Shown: positions 1 through 7,551, numbered from the stretch's first letter. The stretch is DNA of 64,000 nucleotides from Chitinophagaceae bacterium (GCA_016720825.1 JADKJV010000004.1:186001-250000), one strand, 5' to 3'. The notes: generated by a model not told the origin, from the letters alone. Program-made: numbers and translations.

Positions 1-181
1 AAGTGCAGATTGTTTTTTTATGCTGTTCAATCGCCTGTTTGAGGTAAAACCTGAGTTTATACCATTTATTGCCTGAGATTACCGGATGGATTTTATCCAG
101 TCGCAATACATCCACAATGATATCTTTCCCCGGATAAGAAACAGGGTCAAGCGTGATAAGCCGGGAATTGATTGCAGTCAT
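1..181 (-). CDS. 1-aminocyclopropane-1-carboxylate deaminase / D-cysteine desulfhydrase family protein (partial)
   Basis: Only the first 60 codons are in the window; the gene runs off the left edge. It starts at the ATG read leftward from 181. The translation carries LRLDKIHP followed by SGNKWYKLR near residue 40. In the ACC deaminase / D-cysteine desulfhydrase family (fold type II PLP enzymes) the lysine of the GNK motif forms the Schiff base with pyridoxal phosphate. Members open ACC to 2-oxobutyrate and ammonia or release sulfide from D-cysteine; the fragment cannot tell these apart. It is divergent from the nucleotidyltransferase at 241, with a 59-bp gap. Confidence 0.75.
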   Translation of the reverse strand, partial: MTAINSRLITLDPVSYPGKDIIVDVLRLDKIHPVISGNKWYKLRFYLKQAIEQHKKTICT

Positions 182-213
182 ATTATTTAGAAAGTGAATG
201 GACGAATTTAGAT

Positions 214-221
214 TAATTTTG
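214..221 (+). promoter_or_regulatory. Candidate -7 promoter element (TAATTTTG)
   Basis: Matches the Bacteroidota -7 consensus TAnnTTTG and lies 19 bases before the ATG at 241. A clear TTTG at the -33 position is not visible. Confidence 0.4.
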
Positions 222-240
222 TACACTTAATATCCATCTC

Positions 241-1143
241 ATGAAACCTACATTAATGATACTCGCTGCCGGTATGGCTTCCCGTTATGGCAGTATGAAA
301 CAGGTACAGGGCTTTGGCCCCGGTAATGAAACGATCATGGACTATTCAATCTATGATGCGATCCGTGCCGGCTTTGGTAAAGTTGTATTCATCATCAGGC
401 GCGATTTTGCGGATGATTTCAAAAAAACTTTTGAACCCAAACTGGCCGGGAAAATCCAAACGGAATATGTATACCAGGAAATGCATGCACACATGGATGG
501 GTTTGAATTGCCTGCAGGCCGTACAAAACCCTGGGGAACGGCGCATGCGGTGCTGTGTGCAGCAGATGCAGTGAAAGAACCATTTGCGGTTATCAATGCA
601 GATGATTTTTACGGAAGAGACGCATTTATCAAAGCAGCTGATTTTCTTCAGCATGGCTGCAGCCCTTCTTCTTACGCCATCATCGGGTATGAATTAAGAA
701 GGACTTTATCTGAACACGGATCCGTGAGCCGTGGTGTTTGCCAGGCAGATGATAAACACATGCTGGTGGCTATTAATGAACGCACCAATATCTACCGCTT
801 TGAAGGGCACATGATATATGAAGAGAAGGGTACAAAAAACGTACTCGCCGAAGACACCAAAGTGTCCATGAATTTCTGGTGCTTTGATCCTGCTGTATTC
901 GGACTCAGCGAAAAAATGTTCCATGAATTTTTAAAGGCACATATCAGCGAACCAAAATCCGAATTTTTCATTCCCATTGTCGCCGACCGCTTTATCAACG
1001 AAGGTCACGGCACCATCAGTGTAATCCCCACTTCCTCCCAATGGTTTGGTGTTACCTATAAAGAGGATGCGCCGACTGTGCAGCGGAGTTTAACGGAGCT
1101 GATAGAGAAGGGGGAGTATCCTGCTTTTCTTTGGAAGAGTTAA
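241..1143 (+). CDS. Sugar-phosphate nucleotidyltransferase-like protein
   Basis: A 300-residue protein with an N-terminal nucleotidyltransferase fold. The motif LAAGMASRYGSMKQ (residues 8-21) is the nucleotide-binding loop of the NTP_transferase family, and VINADDFYG near residue 120 supplies the metal-binding aspartates. Family members join a nucleoside triphosphate to a sugar phosphate to make an activated sugar. The substrate cannot be read from the sequence, and no sugar pathway genes lie next to it. Length is usual for the single-domain branch. The ATG is preceded by a TAnnTTTG element. The stop is followed directly by the GGTTGGA repeat. Confidence 0.75.
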   Translation: MKPTLMILAAGMASRYGSMKQVQGFGPGNETIMDYSIYDAIRAGFGKVVFIIRRDFADDFKKTFEPKLAGKIQTEYVYQEMHAHMDGFELPAGRTKPWGTAHAVLCAADAVKEPFAVINADDFYGRDAFIKAADFLQHGCSPSSYAIIGYELRRTLSEHGSVSRGVCQADDKHMLVAINERTNIYRFEGHMIYEEKGTKNVLAEDTKVSMNFWCFDPAVFGLSEKMFHEFLKAHISEPKSEFFIPIVADRFINEGHGTISVIPTSSQWFGVTYKEDAPTVQRSLTELIEKGEYPAFLWKS

Positions 1144-1144
1144 G

Positions 1145-1420
1145 GGTTGGAGGTTGGAAGTTGGAGGTTGAGCTTGAAAGATCGAAAAGTCATTAAAATG
1201 TTGAAATGTTGGATTGTTGGAGCGTTGGAATGTTTCCTATAATCAAACTGTCACTATAATAAGAAAAGTCCTAAACTTCGAAGTTTAGGACTTTTCTTAT
1301 TATAGTACATGTTCGATCTGTAAGAACATTCCAACGCTCCAACGCTCCAACATTCCAACTTTTTAATGACTTTTCGATCTTTCAGGTTCAACCTCCAACT
1401 TCCAACCTCCAACCTCCAAC
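1145..1420. repeat. Long imperfect inverted repeat of GGTTGGA-type units (copy 1)
   Basis: The left arm (about 1145-1240) consists of variants of GTTGGAGG and TTGGAAG, then a stretch with GAAAGATCGAAAAGTCATT, then GTTGGA units. The right arm (about 1322-1420) repeats the same blocks as reverse complement in mirrored order. The middle holds a 54-bp perfect palindrome. The whole element could fold into one hairpin. It fills the gap between the convergent genes ending at 1143 and 1474. Related copies are at 17170 and 28058. Confidence 0.85.
1253..1306. repeat. 54-bp perfect palindrome at the centre of repeat copy 1
   Basis: Positions 1253-1279 are the exact reverse complement of 1280-1306 with no loop. 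The ends read ACTATAATAAG and CTTATTATAGT. It is not shared with the copies at 17.2 and 28.1 kb. Confidence 0.9.
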
Positions 1421-1456
1421 AAAAAAAAAGGCCACCCCGCAGGACAGCCTTTCTTA
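1421..1456 (-). terminator. Intrinsic terminator of the protease gene
   Basis: Read on the minus strand, AAGGCTGTCC pairs with GGGTGGCCTT around a short loop and is followed by a run of nine T. It lies 17 bases beyond the stop of the gene at 1474 and directly abuts the right arm of the GGTTGGA repeat. Confidence 0.75.
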
Positions 1457-1473
1457 CTAAGGTCGTGACTAAC

Positions 1474-2586
1474 TTATTTCACTTTCACCATAAATACATA
1501 ATCAGTTACTTTCTGCACCTGCAGGGTACGATCCATACCGCTGAGTGAAGAACGGTTGCTGAGTTTTACTTTCTGGTAGCTGGTATCTTTTTTCAGTTCA
1601 TCGAGGGCGCGGTAGATATTTTTAGACTGGATCGCGAAGGTTACACCTTCTGTGTTGGCCTGGCGTCCGTTCAGGATCCCGATTACTTCACCATTGCGGT
1701 TCAGGATAGGGCTTCCGCTGTTACCGTGGTTGGCATTGATTTCAATCTGGCAGCTTAACGTATCGCCGTTGAAACCGGTTTTTGCACTCAGGTAACCCTG
1801 TCCGTACACAATTTCCTTACGGGGGTAACCCAGGGTAAAAATAGGTTCTGCGAGGTCAGCACTGGTACGGCTGATGCTGTAAGGGATATTGCTGAAGGGT
1901 TTGAAATCTTCATCATCAATTTTCAGGATGGCAATATCTTTTTCAATGTCTGTGTAAACCACATGTGCCAGGTATTCACCTTTTTCATTCTGGATCGCTA
2001 CTTCTTTTGCGTTCTCCACTACGTGGGCATTGGTAACCAGGTAACCCTTCGCATCAATCACAAAGGCTGTACCTGCTCCGGTATTATAGGGAAGGGGTGA
2101 TTCTTTGCGGGTGATGTTGTCGTTGAGTTTTGTTTTGATACTCGAAATCTCTTTGGTGGTATTGTTCTGGATATTAATAATAGCACCTTTCAGTTTTTCC
2201 ATTTCACCGGCTGTTCCGTTTTTAGGGGTTACAGCCCAGATCAGGAAGCTGATAGTGATTGCAGTGATGCCGGCAATGGAGGCGGCAATAGCTGCCACTC
2301 TTTTGTAACGTTTCCACAGGTAAACAACTTTTGCTTTTCCTGTCAGTACCGGAGAATCAATTTCACCGGCTTCATCCAGGCTGATATGAACATCATGCAG
2401 GTTTGTTTTCAGCTGGTGGCGGCTGTCAAAGCGGTCCATCTGCTGTAAAAAGAGGGTATGTTCAACCACGAGCTGGTCAACTTCGGGGTTGCTTTTGCGC
2501 AGGCTCTCAAAATGTTGTTTCTCATCCGGGTTCATTTCCCCGCGGATGTACTTCTCAACAGCTTCGATAATCATTATTTCATTCAT
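1474..2586 (-). CDS. Membrane-anchored S1C-type serine protease with anti-sigma-like N-terminus
   Basis: A 370-residue protein. The first ~95 residues are an acidic helical cytoplasmic region resembling the N-terminus of Bacteroidota anti-sigma factors (EAVEKYIRGEMNPDEKQHFE). A single membrane segment follows near 98-118, then a trypsin-like domain with the DegP-type triad: His in TNAHVV (~190), Asp in EKDIAILKI (~220), Ser in GNSGSP (~290). No PDZ domain is visible. I chose ATG at 2586; a GTG at 2589 is also open. It overlaps the 3' end of the ECF sigma gene by 8 bases, so the two are translationally coupled. Inference: the N-terminus holds the sigma factor and the outer protease domain responds to envelope stress. 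Confidence 0.75.
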   Translation of the reverse strand: MNEIMIIEAVEKYIRGEMNPDEKQHFESLRKSNPEVDQLVVEHTLFLQQMDRFDSRHQLKTNLHDVHISLDEAGEIDSPVLTGKAKVVYLWKRYKRVAAIAASIAGITAITISFLIWAVTPKNGTAGEMEKLKGAIINIQNNTTKEISSIKTKLNDNITRKESPLPYNTGAGTAFVIDAKGYLVTNAHVVENAKEVAIQNEKGEYLAHVVYTDIEKDIAILKIDDEDFKPFSNIPYSISRTSADLAEPIFTLGYPRKEIVYGQGYLSAKTGFNGDTLSCQIEINANHGNSGSPILNRNGEVIGILNGRQANTEGVTFAIQSKNIYRALDELKKDTSYQKVKLSNRSSLSGMDRTLQVQKVTDYVFMVKVK

Positions 2587-3154
2587 CACCGTTCCCGTTT
2601 TTGTAATGCGTAAAAAATATCTTTTTAAGCCTCATCAGGCATTTATACTTCTGGTTTTTAGCGTTATCGGCATTGGTATACCCAAATTCGACCGCAATCT
2701 CCTGCATGTTCCGGTGCTGGAGATAATAGGCTTCAAGCAGGCTTTTACAGGGTTCCCCCAAACTGCCAATGGCCTTGTTCATCATTTCAAATTCCATGTT
2801 CCGGCGTTCATGGTCTTCCAGGTCTTCTTCCACCGGCACTAACTGTTCCATCCCATCAACCGGGCTGGCAAATCGGGATAATTGTTGTAATCGCTTGAGC
2901 CATAATCTTCTGCAGACTGAATAGAGGTAGGTCTTAATCTGGCAGTTCAGCTCGAAGCTCCCGCTTACCAGTTTTTCATAGAGGACTATCATCGCTTCCT
3001 GGAATACATCTCTGGCATCGTCAGCGGAACCGTTGTTGTTGATAATCAAGGCTTGAATCATGTTATAATTAGCCTTATAGATCAATTCAACAGACTTTCT
3101 GTCATTCCGGGCAAATCCTTCCAGCAGCGCTTTTTCGTTTATCTCAGGTTTCAC
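2579..3154 (-). CDS. ECF-family RNA polymerase sigma factor
   Basis: 191 residues with sigma region 2 (about 10-90, including DDARDVFQEAM and a YLYSVCRRLWLK stretch) and a region 4 helix-turn-helix near 130-180 (YLQHRNMQEIAVEFGYTN). This is the two-domain layout of extracytoplasmic-function sigma factors, which direct RNA polymerase to stress or transport promoters. The start is a GTG preceded by an AAAGGAGG sequence, unusually strong for this genome. The next gene overlaps its stop and encodes a membrane protein with an anti-sigma-like cytoplasmic part, the usual partner arrangement. Confidence 0.85.
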   Translation of the reverse strand: MKPEINEKALLEGFARNDRKSVELIYKANYNMIQALIINNNGSADDARDVFQEAMIVLYEKLVSGSFELNCQIKTYLYSVCRRLWLKRLQQLSRFASPVDGMEQLVPVEEDLEDHERRNMEFEMMNKAIGSLGEPCKSLLEAYYLQHRNMQEIAVEFGYTNADNAKNQKYKCLMRLKKIFFTHYKNGNGDE

Positions 3155-3158
3155 TATA

Positions 3159-3166
3159 CCTCCTTT
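3159..3166 (-). promoter_or_regulatory. Strong ribosome binding site (AAAGGAGG) before the GTG start
   Basis: On the minus strand AAAGGAGG lies four bases before the GTG at 3154 and supports that start. Most genes in this window lack a recognisable Shine-Dalgarno sequence. Confidence 0.6.
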
Positions 3167-3293
3167 TAATACAATATTTTAAAAATAGTAACCCTGAGCC
3201 GGGTAGAAAAAAATATTTAAAATTCCGGGTTACCTTTTGCCCTTCCCGGTATAAATGCTGAAATATTTCATAAACAACCCCAAAAAACGTAAA

Positions 3294-3494
3294 ATGAAAA
3301 AAGTATTTGCAATTGCATTTTTCGCTGCCGCTACTCTGGTAGCTTGTAACAATTCTTCTGAAAAGAAAGCTGGTGAAGGTGACACTACTAAAACTGACAC
3401 CGTAACTGCTCCTGTTACAACTCCTGATACAGCTGCTACAACTACACCTGATACTGCCGCTGCAAAGATGGATACAGCTGTAGCGCCTAAGTAA
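3294..3494 (+). CDS. Small threonine-rich lipoprotein
   Basis: 66 residues. The first 18 form a lipoprotein signal peptide ending in a lipobox (ATLVAC, lipidated Cys at 18). The mature part is low-complexity, rich in Thr, Asp, Ala and Pro, with several PDTA repeats. I start at ATG 3294, where the signal peptide begins, although the frame is open from 3255. It is divergent from the ECF sigma gene and followed by two terminators. Function unknown; it may be a small envelope spacer or stress lipoprotein. Confidence 0.65.
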   Translation: MKKVFAIAFFAAATLVACNNSSEKKAGEGDTTKTDTVTAPVTTPDTAATTTPDTAAAKMDTAVAPK

Positions 3495-3519
3495 GATTTT
3501 CATATGGCAAGCAATCGTT

Positions 3520-3550
3520 AAAGGCCATCCTCTCGCAGGGTGGCTTTTGC
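3520..3550 (+). terminator. Intrinsic terminator after the small lipoprotein
   Basis: AAGGCCATCC and GGGTGGCTTTT pair around a short loop, 25 bases after the stop at 3494. It has the same style as the terminators at 1421, 17138 and 28027. Confidence 0.6.
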
Positions 3551-3554
3551 GTCT

Positions 3555-3596
3555 TCAGCCGGTACATGCCCGGAAGGGATGTCCGGCTGATTTTTT
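3555..3596 (+). terminator. Second intrinsic terminator
   Basis: TCAGCCGG and CCGGCTGA pair, extended by ACAT/ATGT inside, and are followed by TTTTTT. It separates the lipoprotein gene from the helicase promoter. Confidence 0.7.
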
Positions 3597-3624
3597 ATAT
3601 AAGACCTGCCGCGTTCAAAACTGT

Positions 3625-3632
3625 TACCTTTG
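3625..3632 (+). promoter_or_regulatory. -7 promoter element (TACCTTTG) of the helicase gene
   Basis: An exact TAnnTTTG match, 29 bases before the proposed GTG start at 3662. It argues against the more upstream in-frame start at 3566. Confidence 0.55.
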
Positions 3633-3661
3633 CATGGTCTTTTTTATCTAAATTATCTTTT

Positions 3662-5334
3662 GTGGCAACATTCGAAGAATTGGGCATTAATGAAGGCCTT
3701 CTGAACTCCATTAAATCACTGGGTTTCACCGAACCCACCCCCATTCAGGAAAAAGCAATCCCCGTATTAATACAAGGAACCCGCGATTTTATCGGCCTGG
3801 CCCAAACCGGCACCGGCAAAACAGCTGCGTTTGGTCTTCCTTTATTACAACTGATCAATAAAGCCGAACGTTTTCCCCAGGCCCTGATTATTTGCCCTAC
3901 CCGGGAATTATGTCTCCAGATCAGCAAAGACCTGGAAACCTACCGTTCTAAAAAGAACCCGTTTCTGTTACTGCCGTTTATGGCGGTACCTCTATTTCCC
4001 TCCAGATCCGTGACCTTAAAAAAGGCACCCAGATTGTGGTAGCCACCCCCGGCCGCCTGATTGACCTGATTGAGCGGAAAGCTATCCAGCTCGAGAAAAT
4101 CCATTATGTGGTGCTCGATGAAGCAGATGAAATGCTGAACATGGGTTTCAAAGACGACATTGAATTTATACTGAAGAATACACCGGAACGCCAGAGCACC
4201 TGGTTGTTCAGCGCCACGATGCCTGCTGAAATCAGGCAGGTGAGCAAGCGCTACATGGACAAGCCTTTTGAAATCACGATTGGCAAGATGAATGCCGGTA
4301 ATGTAAATATTGATCACCAGTATTACGCTACCCAGCACTCAAACCGCTATGAGACCCTGAAAAGGATCATTGATTTCAACCCCGGTATTTATGGTATCGT
4401 TTTCACCCGCACCAAAGCCGATGCCCAGGAAGTAACCGAGCAACTGGTTCGTGAAGGATATGATATCGAAGCAATCCATGGTGACCTTACACAGCCCCAG
4501 CGTGATAAAGTAATGGGCCGGTTCCGTGAAAAAAGCATCCAGTTACTGATCGCCACCGACGTGGCAGCGAGGGGTATCGATGTGAAAGACATTACTCACG
4601 TTATCAACTACGAATTACCTGACGATCCTGAAGTATATACACACCGAAGTGGCCGTACAGGCCGTGCCGGTAAAAGCGGTATTTCCATTTCACTGGTAAC
4701 CCCCCGTGAAGTGTTCCGTCTCCGTTCCATTGAAAAAATGCTGAACCAGAAGTTTCATAAAATGGATATCCCTTCCGGTAAAGATGTTTGCCGCAAGCAA
4801 TTCTTCCATTTTATTGAAAAGATGCTCAATGCGGATATCAGCCATGGTGAATATGAAACTTACCTGCCCCTGCTGCGCGAGAAATTTGCCCATGTGGAGA
4901 AAGAAGAAATCATGCAGCGTGTGGCGGCACTGGAGTTCGACCGTTTCCTGAAGTATTATGAAAACGCAGCTGACCTGAACATGCGTGATACCCGCAGGGA
5001 TGCCAGGAGTGAAAGAGGAGATAGGGGTGAAAGGGGTGAGAAACCTGCAGGCGGCAGGACTTCCCGTGATACCAGCGGACGTACATTCGGTGGCGGCGGT
5101 GGCAGTTACGAACGCCTGTTTGTGAACCTCGGTACCAAAGACGGTTTTTACAAAGCCAGCTTCCTGCAATTTATCCTTGATATGAGCGACCTGCGCAAAG
5201 ATGTGCTGGGAAGGATTGATATGAAAGAGATGAACAGCTGGGTGGAAGTGGACGCAACGTCGGCGAAGAAAATGATCAAAGCCATTGACGGAAAGAATTT
5301 CCGCGGCCGTAAAATCAGGATGAACCCTGCCTGA
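3662..5334 (+). CDS. DEAD-box ATP-dependent RNA helicase, DbpA-like (frameshifted)
   Basis: With one base restored the protein is 557 residues. Motifs in order: PTPIQ (Q motif), AQTGTGKT (I), PTREL (Ia), TPGR (Ib), DEAD (II), SAT (III), ATDVAARGID (V), HRSGRTGRAG (VI), then an Arg/Gly/Asp-rich linker and a DbpA-type RNA-binding domain. Such helicases remodel rRNA during large-subunit assembly. I start at GTG 3662 (VATFEELG), consistent with the promoter at 3625. The frame breaks at the five-A run 3950-3954; a sixth A restores it exactly. The first half alone stops at 4042. This is probably a base-calling loss; a real mutation or -1 recoding are alternatives. Confidence 0.85.
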
Positions 5335-5392
5335 GCAGGTTCTTAAAGTCCTGTTATGACTGAAAAAAGCTTAAAAATAACCCGCCCGCGGG

Positions 5393-5423
5393 TTGGAATT
5401 AAGCCGCCATACAATTACATTTG
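5393..5423 (+). promoter_or_regulatory. Promoter of the aromatic amino acid operon
   Basis: TTG at 5393-5395 and TACATTTG at 5416-5423 are 20 bases apart, a good Bacteroidota promoter. Transcription would start around 5427-5430, at or next to the ATG of the leader peptide. Confidence 0.65.
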
Positions 5424-5427
5424 TTTT

Positions 5428-5514
5428 ATGACAACAAAGCAAACCTGGTTCGGTTACTATTTCTTTTATTATTTCTTTGGAAAAAGACCGGGTCTTCTAT
5501 TGTTGAAAAAGTAA
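5428..5514 (+). CDS. Aromatic amino acid leader peptide (28 residues)
   Basis: A 28-codon reading frame upstream of pheA. It encodes Met-Thr-Thr-Lys-Gln-Thr-Trp-Phe-Gly, then Tyr-Tyr-Phe-Phe-Tyr-Tyr-Phe-Phe (codons 10-17, positions 5455-5478), and ends in Lys-Lys-stop. Ten of its first 17 residues are aromatic, including one Trp. This is the signature of an attenuator leader peptide, on which ribosomes stall when charged tRNA-Phe or tRNA-Tyr is scarce. It is followed after 26 bases by an intrinsic terminator that sits just before pheA. The product itself probably has no function. Confidence 0.85.
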   Translation: MTTKQTWFGYYFFYYFFGKRPGLLLLKK

Positions 5515-5562
5515 GAACAACTAAAAAATCAGCATAAGAGTCCCGGTCAGAAATGACCGGGA
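5486..5562 (+). promoter_or_regulatory. Transcription attenuator with competing RNA pairings
   Basis: GACCGGG at 5486-5492, inside the last third of the leader peptide frame, is complementary to CCCGGTC at 5542-5548, which is also the 5' arm of the terminator hairpin. The two pairings exclude each other, giving an antiterminator and a terminator state. Ribosomes stalled on the early Tyr/Phe codons would leave 5486-5492 free to pair. What masks this segment when translation is fast is not clear, since it lies about 20 bases before the leader stop. The pairing is seen in the sequence; the mechanism is inferred. Confidence 0.65.
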
Positions 5563-5571
5563 TTTTTTTTT
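5541..5571 (+). terminator. Attenuator terminator before pheA
   Basis: TCCCGGTCA (5541-5549) and TGACCGGGA (5554-5562) form a perfect 9-bp stem with a GAAA tetraloop, followed by nine T. The pheA ATG is only four bases downstream, so read-through is needed to express the operon. Confidence 0.9.
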
Positions 5572-5575
5572 AATC

Positions 5576-6406
5576 ATGTCAGTCAAAGTATCCATCCAGG
5601 GTTATGAAGGCAGCTTTCACCAGCAGGCTGCACGTATGTATTACGGCCATAAAGTGGAAGTGATTCCCTGTAATAATTTCCGCGAAGTGGTGAAGCTTGC
5701 AGAGAATAAAAAAGAAGCTAATGGCGGCGTCATGGCGATCGAGAATTCCATTGCCGGCAGTATCCTCCCCAATTACAACCTGCTGCAGCGCTCCTCACTC
5801 ACCATCCGCGGGGAGTTATACCTGCAGATCAAACAGCATTTACTGGTTAATCCCGGTGTGCAGCTGGAAGATATCCGCGAAGTGCATTCCCATACCATGG
5901 CCTTACAGCAATGTTTTTCCTTTTTAGAAAAATACAACTGGAAGCTGGTGGAAACAGACGACACGGCACTCAGTGCCAAACTGCTCCAGCAGCACCGCAG
6001 CAAACATGTGGCTGCTATTGCAGGTAAACTGGCAGCTGATCTATTCGGGCTTGAAATCCTCGCACCGAATATCCATACGCTGAAAAATAATTACACCCGT
6101 TTCCTGTTCCTCGAACCTGCGGGTAACCCTGTGCAAACGGAAGACGCTGATAAAGCTTCTGTGAATTTCCATACAGATCACACCCGTGGCAGCCTGGCCC
6201 GTGTGCTGACCATGATAGCAGAAGGGGGCATCAACCTCAGTAAACTGCAAAGCGCACCTATTCCCGGTTCTGCCTTTAAATACAGTTTCCATGCTGACAT
6301 GGAATTTGAACAGCGCGGCCAGTTTGAAAAAGTAATGGAGAAAATAAAACCCAATGTAGAATCACTCCGTGTATTCGGAATTTATAAAAGAGGTTTATGG
6401 AAATAG
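5576..6406 (+). CDS. pheA: Prephenate dehydratase
   Basis: 276 residues; converts prephenate to phenylpyruvate in phenylalanine synthesis. The catalytic domain has IENSIAGSI near residue 57 and the characteristic TRF motif (NNYTRFLFLE) near 175. A C-terminal ACT domain follows (GSLARVL, LSKLQSAPIPG), normally the phenylalanine sensor. No chorismate mutase domain is attached; that activity is fused to the DAHP synthase further down the operon. The ATG is four bases behind the attenuator terminator. The end overlaps the aminotransferase by ten bases. The ACT site matches the classical GALA/ESRP pair only loosely. Confidence 0.93.
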   Translation: MSVKVSIQGYEGSFHQQAARMYYGHKVEVIPCNNFREVVKLAENKKEANGGVMAIENSIAGSILPNYNLLQRSSLTIRGELYLQIKQHLLVNPGVQLEDIREVHSHTMALQQCFSFLEKYNWKLVETDDTALSAKLLQQHRSKHVAAIAGKLAADLFGLEILAPNIHTLKNNYTRFLFLEPAGNPVQTEDADKASVNFHTDHTRGSLARVLTMIAEGGINLSKLQSAPIPGSAFKYSFHADMEFEQRGQFEKVMEKIKPNVESLRVFGIYKRGLWK

Positions 6407-7551
6407 CAAAAAGGCTGAAAGGCATCGGTGAATACTATTTCTCGAAGAAACTCCGGGAAATAGAAGAGCTGAATAAAGCCGGGAAGAATATTATCAACCT
6501 GGGCATAGGCAGTCCTGACCAGCCACCGCACCCCGATGTGATCCGCACGTTGCAGGAAGCCAGCGCCAGGCCTGATGTACATGCGTATCAGTCTTACAAA
6601 GGCGCGCCCGTACTCCGTCAGGCCATCAGTAACTGGTATAAAAAATGGTACAACGTTACGCTTGATCCTGCCTCAGAAATATTACCGCTGATCGGCAGCA
6701 AGGAAGGGATCATGCATATTTGCATGACGTACCTCGATAAAGGGGATCGTGTGCTGATCCCGAATCCCGGTTATCCCACGTACCGTGCGGCAGTGCAACT
6801 GGCCGGAGGTGTTTGTGTGGAATACAAACTGCGGGAGAAAAATAATTTCAAACCGGATTTTAAAAAAATAGAAAAACAGGACCTGAAGAAAGTAAAACTC
6901 ATGTTCCTGAATTACCCGCATATGCCTACCGGGCAATTGCCTGACCAGCATTTGTATGATGAAGTGGTGGCTTTTGCACGCAAACATAAAATCCTGGTCA
7001 TTCATGATAATCCTTACAGTTTTATTTTGAATGAACAGCCCGCCAGTTTATTATCGGCCGAAGGGGCAAAAGACTGGGTGATTGAACTGAACTCACTCAG
7101 CAAAAGCCAGAACATGGCCGGCTGGCGTGTAGGTATGCTTTGTGCCTCTGCAGAAAGGGTGGAGGAAGTGCTGCGTTTTAAAAGCAATATGGACAGCGGT
7201 ATGTTTTTGCCGGTCCAGATTGCTGCCGCCAAAGCACTGGAGTTGGGTGAAGAATGGCATGCCTCAGTCAATAAAATTTATGAAGCCAGAAGGGAAAAAG
7301 TGTATGAGCTGCTGACATTAACCGGATGCCGGTTCAGCAGGGAGCAGGCCGGTTTGTTTGTGTGGGCCGCGATCCCTGAAATATATAAAGACGGGTATGA
7401 ATTAAGTGATGAACTGTTGTACAAAGCCGGGGTGTTCATTACACCGGGTGGCATATTTGGCTCTGCCGGTAAAAAATATATCCGCGTGAGTTTATGTGCC
7501 GCGACAGAAAAACTGGATGAAGCCATTGAAAGAATTAAATCAGTGTTATGA
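6397..7551 (+). CDS. PLP-dependent class I/II aminotransferase (probable aromatic aminotransferase)
   Basis: 384 residues of fold type I. LNLGIGSPDQPPHP-like residues lie near 35, NPGYPTY near 125, HDNPYS near 205, and SLSKSQNMAGWRVG near 230 with the PLP-binding lysine. Sequences of this type are often annotated aspartate or LL-diaminopimelate aminotransferase. Position between pheA and tyrA, overlapping both, suggests that it converts phenylpyruvate and hydroxyphenylpyruvate (or prephenate) to the amino acids; this is inference from context. Confidence 0.85.
   Translation: MEIAKRLKGIGEYYFSKKLREIEELNKAGKNIINLGIGSPDQPPHPDVIRTLQEASARPDVHAYQSYKGAPVLRQAISNWYKKWYNVTLDPASEILPLIGSKEGIMHICMTYLDKGDRVLIPNPGYPTYRAAVQLAGGVCVEYKLREKNNFKPDFKKIEKQDLKKVKLMFLNYPHMPTGQLPDQHLYDEVVAFARKHKILVIHDNPYSFILNEQPASLLSAEGAKDWVIELNSLSKSQNMAGWRVGMLCASAERVEEVLRFKSNMDSGMFLPVQIAAAKALELGEEWHASVNKIYEARREKVYELLTLTGCRFSREQAGLFVWAAIPEIYKDGYELSDELLYKAGVFITPGGIFGSAGKKYIRVSLCAATEKLDEAIERIKSVL

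Noticed and set aside
1145..1420. GGTTGGA arrays considered as a CRISPR array
   Set aside because: Units are 7-8 bases, degenerate, and have no unique spacers; the arms are mirrored. No cas genes nearby.
3144..3503. 119-codon minus-strand frame opposite the small lipoprotein
   Set aside because: Cys/Ser-rich shadow of the plus-strand Thr/Ala-rich lipoprotein, and it overlaps the sigma gene start region.
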